Assembly: GCF_000974485.1 (NCBI RefSeq)
Contig: NZ_BBOM01000005.1
Location: 1,131,275 to 1,195,274, forward strand
From: Streptomyces sp. NBRC 109706
GTDB lineage: Bacteria > Actinomycetota > Actinomycetes > Streptomycetales > Streptomycetaceae
DNA: 64,000 nt
Reading direction: 5' to 3'
Position 1 is the first letter of the stretch, and each line of letters starts with the position of its first letter. Below the pieces are notes generated by a model. The model saw only the letters and a program-made list of their open reading frames with translations. It was not told where the DNA came from and ran no database searches. Positions 42,930 through 53,639 of the stretch are shown here, in pieces. The position numbers were made by a program, and so were the translations under genes.

Positions 42930-44657
42930 TCAGCCGCCGAGCAGCCGGCGCACGCGGTCCGCGCCGACGGCCAGCAGCAGCGTGGGCAGCCGGGGGCCCG
43001 TCTCGGTCCCGATCAACAGCCGGTACAGCAGAGCGAAGAAGCCCCGCTGGGCCACCTTGAGTTCGGGGGTCGGCTTCGCGTCCGGCGGCAGCCCGGCCCG
43101 CACCTTGGGCACGCCATAGAGGAGGGTGGTGAGGCCGTCCAACGACCAGTGGCTGTCCAGGCCGTCCAACAGCAGTTGCAGCGACGCCCGTTGCTCCTCT
43201 TCGAGCGAGGCCAACAGCTCCGCGTCGGGCTCCTGCCGCACCCAGGTGCGCTGTTCGGTCGGCAGCTGGGTCTCCACCCACCGCGCGGCCTTGTCGAGCC
43301 GGGGGCGCACCTCCGCCAACGAACGCACGGGCTGCTCCGGGTCCACCTCGCTCAGGATGCGGAGCGTCTGCTCCTCGTCCCCGGTGGTGATGTCCAGCAC
43401 GGAGGCAAGCATCCGATAGGGCAACGGCCGCTCGGTGGTGGGGAGTTCGCCGCTGGCCGTGCGCACGGCGCGGCTGTGGGCGGCCGCGTCGGCCGGCTGC
43501 GCGGTGCCGGCGGCCACCCGGCGGGCCAACGCGTCGAACTCGTCGTAGGTGCGCTGGATCTCCCCGTCGAAGGCGATCTTGAACGACTGGTTGGGCCGGC
43601 GCCTGGCATAGAGCCAGCGCAGCAGCGGCGCCTCCATGATCTCCAACGCCTCGGCGGGGATGGGCACCCCGCCCTTGGAGCTGGACATCTTCGCCATCCC
43701 GCTGATGCCGACGAAGGCGTACATGGGCCCGATCGGCTGGAGTCCGCCGAAGATCTCGGAGACCAGCTGACCACCCACCACCCAGGAGGAGCCGGGAGAG
43801 TGGTGGTCGACCCCGGCGGGCTCGAAGATCACACCCTCGTAGGCCCAGCGCATGGGCCAGTCGACCTTCCAGACCAGCTTCCCCCGGTTGAACTCGGAGA
43901 GCTTGACGCTCTCCTCGTGGCCGCAGTCGCAGACATACCGCAGCTCGGTGCTCTCGTCGTCGTAGGCGGTCACGGTGGTGGTGTCCCGGCCGCAGACGCC
44001 GCAGTACGGCTTGTACGGGTAGTAGCCGGCGCCGCCCGCTCCGCCGTCGTCCTCGGTCGCGGCCCCCGAGCCCTCGGCGGCCGCCCGCTCCGCCTCGTCC
44101 TCGCTGGCGTCGACGGCGGCCTCCTGGGAGGTCTTGCCCTTGGTCCGGTAGCGCTCCAACACCGCGTCGATCCGCCGGCGCTCGCGCATCGCGAAGAGGA
44201 TCTGCTCGCGGTAGGCGCCCGAGGTGTACTGCTCGGTCTGGCTGATCTCCCGGACCTCGATGCCCATCGCGTCGAACGCGGCCCGCAGCGGCGCCTTGAA
44301 GTGCTCGGCCCAGCTGGCGTAGGGGCTGCCGGCGGGCGGGGGGACGGCGGTGAGCGGGCGGCCGATGTGCTCCTGCCAGCTCTCGTCGACCCCGGGCACC
44401 CCGGCCGGCACCTTGCGGAAGCGGTCGTAGTCGTCCCAGGAGACCAGGTGGACGCAGGGCACCCCACGCCGCTTGATCTCGTCGGCGACCAGATGCGGCA
44501 CCATGACCTCGCGGAGGTTCCCCAGGTGGATCGGGCCCGATGGACTGAGCCCGGACGCGCAGACGACGGGTTTGCCGGGGGCACGACGCTCCGCCTCGGC
44601 GATGACCTCGTCAGCGAGTCGGGAGACCCAGTCGGTCTCCATGGGGGTCTGGGCCAC
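42930..44657 (-). CDS. lysS: Class I lysyl-tRNA synthetase
   Basis: A 575-residue class I (archaeal/spirochaete-type) LysRS. The HIGH equivalent is SPSGPIHLGNLRE near residue 45, and the KMSKS equivalent is GMAKMSSSKGG near residue 330. A zinc-ribbon insertion (YCGVCGRD, then YVCDCGHEE) is preceded by an acidic low-complexity linker. GTG 44657 is used; an in-frame GTG at 44666 is close to GGAG and is an alternative. It charges tRNA-Lys. Streptomyces typically has a class II LysRS as well, elsewhere. Confidence 0.93.
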   Translation of the reverse strand: MAQTPMETDWVSRLADEVIAEAERRAPGKPVVCASGLSPSGPIHLGNLREVMVPHLVADEIKRRGVPCVHLVSWDDYDRFRKVPAGVPGVDESWQEHIGRPLTAVPPPAGSPYASWAEHFKAPLRAAFDAMGIEVREISQTEQYTSGAYREQILFAMRERRRIDAVLERYRTKGKTSQEAAVDASEDEAERAAAEGSGAATEDDGGAGGAGYYPYKPYCGVCGRDTTTVTAYDDESTELRYVCDCGHEESVKLSEFNRGKLVWKVDWPMRWAYEGVIFEPAGVDHHSPGSSWVVGGQLVSEIFGGLQPIGPMYAFVGISGMAKMSSSKGGVPIPAEALEIMEAPLLRWLYARRRPNQSFKIAFDGEIQRTYDEFDALARRVAAGTAQPADAAAHSRAVRTASGELPTTERPLPYRMLASVLDITTGDEEQTLRILSEVDPEQPVRSLAEVRPRLDKAARWVETQLPTEQRTWVRQEPDAELLASLEEEQRASLQLLLDGLDSHWSLDGLTTLLYGVPKVRAGLPPDAKPTPELKVAQRGFFALLYRLLIGTETGPRLPTLLLAVGADRVRRLLGG

Positions 44658-45128
44658 GGCTGGCACTTCTCCTTCTGGCGGTTGACGACCGAGCCATTGT
44701 TTCACCTCGAAAACCGTCCCCCGCACCCCGTTACACGGCACCCCGTCGCGCCGCGTCCCTCGCCGGCGGCACCACCCGCCCCGTCACTCACCGCGCCGAG
44801 GGCGGCCTCCTCCCCGGATCGTCCCGGCGGGCTCCGCCCGAGGCGTCACCCTCCGTCTCCGTCTAACGTGCCTCCCCTCCACAACTCACGTCCGTCTACG
44901 CGCATTTCGCCCTTTTCTGAGCGTTCCCGCCTGAAGCCACGCGCTAGCTTTTACAGTCACATGACAAAAAAGTTTCTTACACCGAGGCCCCCTTGCCCAA
45001 TTCCTCTTGGTGGACGAACCTTTCGAGCTGACAGGTGATGAGCGAAGAACGAGCTGTCATGCTCACACCCGTTACTCAGAGCACTTCCCCCACACTGTTC
45101 GCGCTTCACCTCTGAGGAGGACCCCTCA
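44658..45128 (+). promoter_or_regulatory. Promoter region between lysS and subtilase
   Basis: About 470 bp separate the divergent lysS and subtilase genes. I see no gene here. Positions 44945-44990 are unusually AT-rich for this genome (CTTTTACAGTCACATGAC then a run of six A) and probably hold the subtilase promoter. GAGGAGGA at about 45114-45121 is the ribosome site. Confidence 0.45.
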
Positions 45129-46337
<1,209 letters not shown>

Positions 46338-46347
46338 CCCCACCGGG

Positions 46348-46382
46348 CCGAGCGCCCGGGGCTGTTCCCCGCTAGCGCTCGG
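46348..46382. terminator. Hairpin between convergent genes
   Basis: CCGAGCGC (46348-46355) pairs with GCGCTCGG (46375-46382), and an inner GGGG/CCCC pair extends the fold. It lies at the convergent ends of the subtilase and the serine hydrolase; the right arm runs into the hydrolase coding end. Confidence 0.5.
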
Positions 46383-47559
46383 CGCGCAGCGCCCGCGCCA
46401 ACACAGCGGCCGGGGCACGGCGGTAGACACCGTCCGTGCCCCGGTCGCGGCTCGGATGCACCCGGTTGGTCAGCAGCACCCACAGCACCCCGTTGCTCGG
46501 GTCGGCCACCAGGCTGGTACCGGTGTAGCCGCCGTGCCCGAAGGCCGTCGGGGAGGCCAACTCCCCCATGATCGAGGGCTGGTCGAGCTGCCAGCCCAGG
46601 CCGCGCGCGGCATCGCGGCCAAGACCCGCGTTCTGCTGGGTGAGCATCTCCCGCACCCAGCGTTCGCCCAGCAGCCGCACCCCGTCGTAGCAGCCCCCGT
46701 TGAGCAGCGTCTGGCCGAGCACGGCCAGATCCCAGGCGGTGGAGAACACCCCGGCATGACCGGCCACCCCGCCCAGATAGTGCGCGTTCTCGTCGTGCAC
46801 CTCGCCACGGATCATGCCGCGCCCGGTCCACGGCTGGTACTCGGTGGCCGCGCAGCGCTCGCGGAGCGCCGGCGAAGGCCGATAGCCGGTGTCCGTCAAC
46901 CCCAGTGGTTTGGTGACGAGTTGGCGGACCAGCTCGTCCAGCGGCGCGTCGCCGACCCGTTCCACCACGGCGCCGAGCGCCATCGGCCCCAGGTCCGAAT
47001 AGCGGTAGCCGGTCCCCGGCGGGTACTCCGGGCGCCGCGCCCCGATCGCCGCCAGCCTGGCGTCCCGGTCCGGATAGGGCCCCAGATCGATCTCGGCCGG
47101 CCAGCCGGCGGTGTGGGTCAGCAACGAGCGCACGCTGAGCGGCGGAAACCCCGGCAGCCAGCGGGAAACGGGGTCGTCCAGCCCCAACGCGCCCCGTTCG
47201 GCGAGGCACACCACCACCAGGGCGGTGAACATCTTGGAGACCGAGGCCATATCGAACACCGTGTCCGGCGCCGCCGGCACCCGGTCCGCCTCCGGCAGCT
47301 CGACCACGGCGCCCTCCTCGGCGGCCCGGCCGTCCCGTCCGAGCGCCACCGCGTACCGCACGGCATGGCCCCCGGCGGCATGCGCCACCACCACCCCGTT
47401 CCGCGCGGCCAGCAGCGCGAACCCGGCGAAGGCCGGCTCGGGACCGGTCAGGAACTCCTCGACACAGGGCACCAGTTGTTCCATCGCGGACGGGTCAAGA
47501 CCCGCCGCCCCCGCGTCCCCGAAACGCAGCACCCGCGCCCCGCGCAGATCCCCGCTCAT
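46372..47559 (-). CDS. Serine hydrolase, class C beta-lactamase family
   Basis: A 395-residue cytosolic-looking protein (no signal peptide) with SxxK as SVSK in DMASVSKMFTAL near residue 106, a YxN-like YSD in GYRYSDLGPMALG near residue 190, and the third motif HGGYTGTS near residue 340. The wording resembles EstB-type esterases and D-aminopeptidase/beta-lactamase-like hydrolases. It starts within the SDR stop codon (ATGA overlap), so the two are translationally coupled. Substrate is unknown. Confidence 0.9.
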   Translation of the reverse strand: MSGDLRGARVLRFGDAGAAGLDPSAMEQLVPCVEEFLTGPEPAFAGFALLAARNGVVVAHAAGGHAVRYAVALGRDGRAAEEGAVVELPEADRVPAAPDTVFDMASVSKMFTALVVVCLAERGALGLDDPVSRWLPGFPPLSVRSLLTHTAGWPAEIDLGPYPDRDARLAAIGARRPEYPPGTGYRYSDLGPMALGAVVERVGDAPLDELVRQLVTKPLGLTDTGYRPSPALRERCAATEYQPWTGRGMIRGEVHDENAHYLGGVAGHAGVFSTAWDLAVLGQTLLNGGCYDGVRLLGERWVREMLTQQNAGLGRDAARGLGWQLDQPSIMGELASPTAFGHGGYTGTSLVADPSNGVLWVLLTNRVHPSRDRGTDGVYRRAPAAVLARALRAER

Positions 47560-48329
47560 GAGTCGGAACGCCCCACCGGCGCCCGGTGCACCTTGCTGTT
47601 GGACGCCTGGGCACGCGGGCGCAACACCAGCAGATCGACATTGACATGCGGCGGCCTGGTGATCGCCCAGACGATGGTGTCGGCCACATCGTCAGCGGTC
47701 AGCGGCTCGGCGACGCCCTCGTACACCGCGGCGGCCCGCTCCGCGTCGCCACGGAACCTCGTCAGCGAGAACTCCTCGGTGTGCACCATCCCCGGCGCGA
47801 TCTCGATCACCCGGACCGGCTGGTCCACGATCTCCAACCGCAGCGTGTTGGCCAGCACATGGGCGCCGTGCTTGGCCGCCGCATAGCCACCGCCGCCCTC
47901 GTAGGTGCCGTGCCCCGCCGTCGAGGTGACCACCAGCACCGTGCCGGCGCCCGAGGCGATCAGCGCGGGCAGCAACGCCTGGGTGAGGTTCAACACCCCC
48001 AGGACGTTGACCTCGTACATGGCGCGCCAGTCCGCCGGGTCCCCGTCGGCCACCGGTTCCAGGCCGATCGCGCCACCCGCGTTGTTCACCAGCACATCGC
48101 AGCGGTCCAACGAGCCGGCGAACGCGTCGACGGCCGCCCGGTCGGTGACATCCAGCGGATGGGCCTCGGCCTCCCGCCCGGCCGTCCGCAGCTCGTCCGC
48201 CAACGCCTCGATCCGGTCCCGGCGCCGCGCGGTCAGCACCACCCGGTAGCCGGCGGCGGCCAACCGTCGCGCGGTGGCGGCGCCGATGCCGCTGCTGGCC
48301 CCGGTGACGACGGCGATTGGAGTGGACAC
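47556..48329 (-). CDS. Short-chain dehydrogenase/reductase (SDR)
   Basis: A 257-residue classical SDR with GASSGIG near residue 10, NNAGG near residue 85, Ser in VTSTAGHG and catalytic YAAAK near residue 155. GTG 48329 is chosen for CCAGGAGG just upstream. A TARRRDR segment after beta-2 favours NADP(H). Coupled to the downstream serine hydrolase. It resembles YdfG-type broad-specificity reductases; the substrate is not predictable. Confidence 0.92.
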   Translation of the reverse strand: MSTPIAVVTGASSGIGAATARRLAAAGYRVVLTARRRDRIEALADELRTAGREAEAHPLDVTDRAAVDAFAGSLDRCDVLVNNAGGAIGLEPVADGDPADWRAMYEVNVLGVLNLTQALLPALIASGAGTVLVVTSTAGHGTYEGGGGYAAAKHGAHVLANTLRLEIVDQPVRVIEIAPGMVHTEEFSLTRFRGDAERAAAVYEGVAEPLTADDVADTIVWAITRPPHVNVDLLVLRPRAQASNSKVHRAPVGRSDS

Positions 48330-48499
48330 ATGGCCTCCTGGAGAACGCTGGACGGAACAACCGGACCGAACAACCGGATGGAACAGTCGGACGGACGCGG
48401 CGCCACCATCATCACCAGACCGGCGCCGAAAAGGCAGCAATGATCGCCAGATGGGCAGCAACGGTCACCGGGCGGCCGCCGCCACCGCTCACCCGCCGG

Positions 48500-49504
48500 T
48501 CAGTACCGGGCGCGCAGCCACTGGGCGAACTCCGTCGCCCAGTACGTCAACGTGAGGTCGGCGCCGGCCCGTTTGAACGCGGTCAGCGTCTCCTCGATGG
48601 CCCGCTCCCGGTCCAGCCAGCCCTTCTCCGCCGCCGCCTCGACCATCGCGTACTCGCCCGAGATCTGGTAGGCCGCCACCGGCACCGTGGACCGGTCGGC
48701 GATCTGGCGGAGCACATCCAGATAGGGCAGCCCCGGCTTGACCATCACCATGTCGGCGCCCTCGGCCAGGTCCAGCGCCAACTCCCGCAGCGACTCACGG
48801 ACATTGGGCGGATCCTGCTGGTAGCCGCGGCGGTCGCCGCGCAGCGAGGAGTTCACCGCCTCCCGGAACGGGCCGTAGAACGCCGAGCTGTACTTGACGG
48901 TGTAGGCGAGCAGCGCCACATCCTGGTGCCCGGCCGCGTCCAACGCCCGCCTGATCACCCGGATCTGACCGTCCATCATGCCGCTGGGGCCCAGCACCCG
49001 TGCGCCGGCCTCGGCCTGGACCACGGCCATCTCGGCGTAACGCGCCAGCGTGGCATCGTTGTCCACCCGGCCCTCGGCGTCCAGCACACCGCAGTGCCCA
49101 TGGTCGGTGACCTCGTCCAGACAGGTGTCGGCCATCACCACCAGCGCATCGCCGACCTCGGCGCGCACCGCGCGCAGCGCCACCTGGAGAATGCCGTCGG
49201 GATCGGTCCCGGGGGTGCCGATCGCGTCCTTCTTGTGGTCCTCCGGCACCCCGAAGAGCATCAGCCCGCTGACCCCGGCCTCGGCGGCCTCGACGGCGGC
49301 GGCCCGCAGCGAGTCCAGCGAGTGCTGGACCACCCCGGGCATGCTGGACACCGGCACCGGCCGGTCAACGCCCTCCCGGACAAAGGCCGGCAGGATCAGA
49401 TCGGCCGGATGCGGCCGGTGTTCGGCCACCATGCGGCGCATCGCCGGGCTGGTACGCAGCCGCCTCGGCCGGACATCGGGAAACGCGCCGTTCTCTGCAC
49501 TCAA
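48500..49504 (-). CDS. hemB: Delta-aminolevulinic acid dehydratase (porphobilinogen synthase) HemB
   Basis: A 334-residue HemB. Catalytic Lys residues are in [16 protein letters not shown] and [11 protein letters not shown]. The metal loop reads [15 protein letters not shown]: it keeps two Cys of the three-Cys zinc site but has Asp in the middle position, a hybrid of zinc-type and magnesium-type loops. It condenses two 5-aminolevulinates to porphobilinogen. TTG 49504 is the only start that gives a full N-terminus, with GGAG upstream. It is separated from hemD by about 180 nt holding a hairpin. Confidence 0.95.
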   Translation of the reverse strand: MSAENGAFPDVRPRRLRTSPAMRRMVAEHRPHPADLILPAFVREGVDRPVPVSSMPGVVQHSLDSLRAAAVEAAEAGVSGLMLFGVPEDHKKDAIGTPGTDPDGILQVALRAVRAEVGDALVVMADTCLDEVTDHGHCGVLDAEGRVDNDATLARYAEMAVVQAEAGARVLGPSGMMDGQIRVIRRALDAAGHQDVALLAYTVKYSSAFYGPFREAVNSSLRGDRRGYQQDPPNVRESLRELALDLAEGADMVMVKPGLPYLDVLRQIADRSTVPVAAYQISGEYAMVEAAAEKGWLDRERAIEETLTAFKRAGADLTLTYWATEFAQWLRARY

Positions 49505-49567
49505 CGAAACCGCTCCGTACTCAGTCGTCTTCTACGCCCCGTGCCCCGGTTGTACGCCCCCGACGCC

Positions 49568-49592
49568 GGCGCGCGCCACCGAGGCGCGCGCC
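49568..49592 (-). terminator. Hairpin in hemD-hemB spacer
   Basis: GGCGCGCGCC occurs twice around a 5-nt loop and is self-complementary, giving a 10-bp all-GC hairpin in the 183-nt spacer. It may attenuate transcription from hemD into hemB or simply be a GC-rich spacer element. Confidence 0.4.
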
Positions 49593-49687
49593 GTCCGAGC
49601 AACGCGCGCCGTCCCCGCCGGCAAGGGCGCTCGCCGTCTCCACCGACACGGGCCCGCGCCGTCCGCGCAACAGGCGAGGGCGGTACC

Positions 49688-51349
49688 TCAGGACGTCCGC
49701 GCGCGCCGCCGCTGCGGCCGCTTCTCGCTCGGCCGCTTCAGCACCTCGCCGGCGCGCAGCGCCGCCGCCCGCCGCTCCGCGCCGTACTCGGCCAGCGCCT
49801 CGGCCAGTTGGTGCACCGAGGGCTCCGGCGCCAGCACATCGACCCGCAGCCCGTGCTCCTGCGCGGTCGCCGCCGTCGCCGGGCCGATACACGCGATAAC
49901 CGTCACATTGTGCGGCTTCCCGGCGATCCCGACGAGGTTGCGGACCGTGCTGGAGGAGGTGAAGAGCACCGCGTCGAAGCCGCCGCCCTTGATCGCCTCC
50001 CTGGTCTCCGCCGGCGGCGGCGACGCCCGCACCGTGCGGTAGGCGGTGACGTCGTCCACCTCCCAGCCCATCTCGACCAGGCCGGCCACCAGGGTCTCCG
50101 TCGCGATATCGGCGCGCGGCAGGAACACCCGGTCGATCGGGTCGAAGACCGGGTCGTAGGGCGGCCAGTCCTCCAACAGGCCGGCGGCCGACTGCTCGCC
50201 GCTGGGCACCAGATCGGGCCGCACGCCGAACTCGACCAGCGCGGCGGCCGTCTGCTCGCCCACCGCCGCGACCTTTATCCCGGCGAACGCCCGGGCGTCC
50301 AGGCCGTACTCCTCGAACTTCTCCCTGATCGCCCGCACCGCGTTGACCGAGGTGAAGGCGATCCACTCATAGCGCCCGGTGACCAGGCCCTTGACCGCGC
50401 GGTCCATCTGCTGCGGGGTGCGCGGCGGTTCGACGGCGATGGTCGGCACCTCGCTCGGCACCGCGCCATAGGACCGCAGTTGGTCGGAGAGCGAGGCGGC
50501 CTGCTCCTTGGTGCGGGGCACCAGCACGTTCCAGCCGAACAGCGGCTTGGACTCGAACCAGGCCAGCTGGTCCCGAAGCGCGGGCGCGCTCCGCTCGCCG
50601 ACCACGGCTATGACCGGACGTTCCCCCTCGGCGGGCGGCAGCACCTTGGCGGCCTTCAACGTCCGCTCCACCGTGCCCAGCGTGGCCGACCAGGTGCGCT
50701 GCCTGGTCGTGGTGCCGGCCACGGTGACGGTCAACGGGGTGTCGGGCTTGCGCCCGGAGGAGATCAGCCGGGCGGCCGTCTGGGCCACCGTCTCCAGCAC
50801 ACAGCTGATCACCACGGTGGCGTCGCTGCCGCCGACCTCGGTCCAACAGCGTTCGTCGGCGGTACGCGCGTCAACAAAACGCACATCGCCGCCCTCGGGA
50901 TCGCGCAGCGGCACCCCGGCGTAGGCGGCCACGCCGACCGCCCTCGCCACTCCGGGCACCACCTCGAAGGTGATGCCCGCGGTGGCCAGCGCCAGCATGT
51001 CCCCCGTGGCGTCGGTGTCCATGCCGGGGTCGCCGACCACGGCACGGACGACCCGCTTGCCGGCGCTCGCGGCCCGCATGACAAGATCTGCCACATCGTC
51101 ACCCACGGCGGTCGGGGGCTCGCCCTCGGCCGTGTTCTGCAACGGGGTGTCCGTGCCCGGCTTGACGTGTGCCCGGACCACCTCATAGGCGGCGGGGTCG
51201 GCGACCAGCACATCGGCCTGCGCCAACGCCTCGACGGCGCGCAGGGTCAACAGGCCCGGATCTCCGGGTCCCGCACCGAGGAAGGTGACGTGTCCCAGGG
51301 CGCTGACGGTCGGCTTGGCGCGCGTGACATGCGCGGTGGTGGGGCTCAA
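49688..51349 (-). CDS. hemD: Fused uroporphyrinogen-III methyltransferase/synthase (CobA-HemD)
   Basis: A 553-residue two-domain protein. Residues about 15-255 form a tetrapyrrole (SUMT/CobA) methylase domain with GAGPGDPGLLTLRAVEAL and VVGDPGMDTDATGDML. Residues about 265-530 form a HemD synthase domain (WIAFTSVNAVRAI, AVGEQTAAAL, FTSSSTVRNLVG). It would cyclise hydroxymethylbilane to uroporphyrinogen III and may methylate it toward sirohaem or cobalamin. TTG 51349 overlaps the hemC stop (TTGA) and has GGGGGAG upstream, so translation is coupled. Confidence 0.94.
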   Translation of the reverse strand: MSPTTAHVTRAKPTVSALGHVTFLGAGPGDPGLLTLRAVEALAQADVLVADPAAYEVVRAHVKPGTDTPLQNTAEGEPPTAVGDDVADLVMRAASAGKRVVRAVVGDPGMDTDATGDMLALATAGITFEVVPGVARAVGVAAYAGVPLRDPEGGDVRFVDARTADERCWTEVGGSDATVVISCVLETVAQTAARLISSGRKPDTPLTVTVAGTTTRQRTWSATLGTVERTLKAAKVLPPAEGERPVIAVVGERSAPALRDQLAWFESKPLFGWNVLVPRTKEQAASLSDQLRSYGAVPSEVPTIAVEPPRTPQQMDRAVKGLVTGRYEWIAFTSVNAVRAIREKFEEYGLDARAFAGIKVAAVGEQTAAALVEFGVRPDLVPSGEQSAAGLLEDWPPYDPVFDPIDRVFLPRADIATETLVAGLVEMGWEVDDVTAYRTVRASPPPAETREAIKGGGFDAVLFTSSSTVRNLVGIAGKPHNVTVIACIGPATAATAQEHGLRVDVLAPEPSVHQLAEALAEYGAERRAAALRAGEVLKRPSEKRPQRRRARTS

Positions 51350-52317
51350 GACGCTCGCTCCCCCATCAGACCGGCCGCGCCCTTGGCGAGCATCTCGTCG
51401 GCGAGTTGGCGGCCGACGGCCACCGCCTCCGCCACGGACGCCGGTAGGGGACCGGTGGTGGACAGCTGCACCAGCTGGGAGCCGTCGGTGGTGCCGACGA
51501 CGCCGCGCAGACGCAGCTCGGTGACGGCCTGCCCGTCGGCCAGCAGGTCGGCGAAGGCACCCACAGGGGCGCTGCAACCGGCCTCCAAGTCGGCGAGCAG
51601 GGTTCGCTCGGCGGCCACGGCGATCCGGGTGTGCGGATCGTCGAGCCCGGCGAGCTGGGCGGCTAGCTCCACGCGGGACGCGGCGCACTCCACCGCCAAC
51701 GCTCCCTGCCCGGGGGCCGGGAGCACCGTGTCGGGAGCCAGGAACTCCGTGATCTCCGCGCTGCGGCCCAACCGGCTCAGTCCGGCGGCGGCGAGCACGA
51801 CCGCGTCGAGTTCGCCGCTGTGCACGTACCCGATCCTGGTATCGACATTCCCCCGAATCGGAACCGTCTCGATGTCCCGCCCCAACGCCCTTGCCCAGGC
51901 GTTGAGTTGCGCCATCCGACGCGGGGATCCGGTGCCGATCCTGGCCGGCCCCTCCGAGCCGCCCGCCATCGCGAGCCGCTCGAAGTCGAGGCCGTCGCGG
52001 GCGATCAGCGCGTCCCTGGGATCGGCCCGTTGGGGGACCGCGGCCAGCGTCAACTCCGCCGGCTGCGCGGTCGGCAGGTCCTTGAGGGAGTGGACCGCGA
52101 AATCGATCTCCCCGTCGAGCAGCGCGTCGCGCAGCGCCGAGACGAAGACCCCGGTGCCGCCGATGCTCACCAGGCTCTCCCGTGAGACGTCCCCGTAGGT
52201 GGTGATCTCCACCAGCTCGACGGGCTGCCCGGTCAACCGGGTCAGCCGGTCGGCGACGCCGCGTGACTGCGCCACCGCCAACTGGCTGCGCCGGGTTCCG
52301 AGCCGCAGGGCATTCAT
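51346..52317 (-). CDS. hemC: Porphobilinogen deaminase (hydroxymethylbilane synthase) HemC
   Basis: A 323-residue HemC. Conserved parts are the N-terminal LRLGTRRSQLAVAQS, VHSLKDLPT, GTGSPRRMAQL and the dipyrromethane-cofactor Cys in LEAGCSAPVGAF near residue 245. It links four porphobilinogens into hydroxymethylbilane. ATG 52317 overlaps the hemA stop (ATGA). Confidence 0.97.
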   Translation of the reverse strand: MNALRLGTRRSQLAVAQSRGVADRLTRLTGQPVELVEITTYGDVSRESLVSIGGTGVFVSALRDALLDGEIDFAVHSLKDLPTAQPAELTLAAVPQRADPRDALIARDGLDFERLAMAGGSEGPARIGTGSPRRMAQLNAWARALGRDIETVPIRGNVDTRIGYVHSGELDAVVLAAAGLSRLGRSAEITEFLAPDTVLPAPGQGALAVECAASRVELAAQLAGLDDPHTRIAVAAERTLLADLEAGCSAPVGAFADLLADGQAVTELRLRGVVGTTDGSQLVQLSTTGPLPASVAEAVAVGRQLADEMLAKGAAGLMGERAS

Positions 52318-53639
52318 GACCGCTCCTGTTCCGGGTTACGAGCGGCGACGGCCGCCCGCGGGTCGAGATCGAAAAGCTGACGCAGCGCCGTCGCGTAGTG
52401 GTCGCCGCCCGGCTCACCGGCCAACTCCTTGACCCGTACGGTCGGCGCGTGCAGCAGCTTGTCCACCACCCTGCGCACCGTCCTGGTGATCTCCGCTCGC
52501 TGCTTGTCGTCCAGATCGGGGACGCGACCGTGCAGTCTGGTCAGTTCGGCGGCGACCACATCGGACGCCATCTCCCGCAGCGCCACCACGGTCGGCGTGA
52601 TGTGCGCCGCGCGGCGGGCGGCGCAGAACGCGGCCACCTCGTCCGCGACGATGCTCCGCACCGCGTCCACGTCCGCCGCCATCGGGGCGTCGGCCGAGGC
52701 CGCGGCCAGCGACTCGATGTCGACCAGGCGCACCCCGTCGAGGCGGTGCACCCCGGCGTCCACATCGCGTGGCATGGCCAGGTCGAGCACCGCCAGCGGC
52801 CGTTCCCGCTCCCGCATCGCGTGGGCCACCGTCTCGGTGCCGAGCACCAGACCGGTGGCCCCCGTACAGGAGACCACCAGATCGGCGACGGCCAGCTCGG
52901 CCGCCACCGAGATCGCGTTGATCGGCACCGCCCTGGCCTTGACCCCGCTCTGCGCCAGCGCTTCGGCCAGCCGCTCGGCGCGCTTCAAGGTCCGGTTGGC
53001 GATCACCAGTTCGGCCACACCGGCCCGGGCCAGGGTGGAAGCGGCCAGCGAGGACATGGAGCCGGCGCCGATCACCAGCACCCGGCGCCCGGCGGCCCAG
53101 GACGACACCTCCTCGGCGCCGGCCAACTGCCGCAGTCCGAAAGTGACCAGGGACTGTCCCGCTCGATCGATTCCGGTCTCGCTGTGGGCCCGCTTGCCGA
53201 CCCGGAGGGCCTGCTGGAACAGGTCGTTCAACAACCGACCCGCGGTGTGCTCGTCCTGCGCCAAAGCGAGCGCCGTCTTGATCTGGCCGAGGATCTGCCC
53301 CTCGCCGACCACCATCGAGTCAAGCCCCGAGGCCACGGTGAGCAGATGCCGCACCGCCCGTTCCTCGTAGTGGACATAGAGGTACGGAGAAAGCTCGTCG
53401 ACGGACACCCCGGTGTGCCGGGCCAACACGGTGGTCAGCCCGGAGACGCCCGGGTGGTAGCGGTCCACCTCGGCGTAGATCTCGATGCGGTTGCAGGTGG
53501 AGAGCAGCGCCGCCTCCAGCGCCGTGCCGTCCAGCAGCTCCCGGAGCAGCCCGCCGCCCGCCTCCGCGTTCAGCGCGGCGCGCTCCAGCACGCTGACCGG
53601 AGCGCTGCGATGGCTGAGCCCCACGACCAACAGGGTCAT
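52314..53639 (-). CDS. hemA: Glutamyl-tRNA reductase HemA
   Basis: A 441-residue reductase. The catalytic Cys is in LSTCNRIEIY (Cys49), the conserved GQILGQIKTA segment follows near residue 120, and the NADPH domain has VLVIGAGSMSSLAA near residue 180. The C-terminal dimerisation helix contains RVVDKLLHAPTVRVKEL. It reduces glutamyl-tRNA to glutamate-1-semialdehyde for HemL. ATG 53639 overlaps the rex stop (ATGA). Confidence 0.97.
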   Translation of the reverse strand: MTLLVVGLSHRSAPVSVLERAALNAEAGGGLLRELLDGTALEAALLSTCNRIEIYAEVDRYHPGVSGLTTVLARHTGVSVDELSPYLYVHYEERAVRHLLTVASGLDSMVVGEGQILGQIKTALALAQDEHTAGRLLNDLFQQALRVGKRAHSETGIDRAGQSLVTFGLRQLAGAEEVSSWAAGRRVLVIGAGSMSSLAASTLARAGVAELVIANRTLKRAERLAEALAQSGVKARAVPINAISVAAELAVADLVVSCTGATGLVLGTETVAHAMRERERPLAVLDLAMPRDVDAGVHRLDGVRLVDIESLAAASADAPMAADVDAVRSIVADEVAAFCAARRAAHITPTVVALREMASDVVAAELTRLHGRVPDLDDKQRAEITRTVRRVVDKLLHAPTVRVKELAGEPGGDHYATALRQLFDLDPRAAVAARNPEQERS

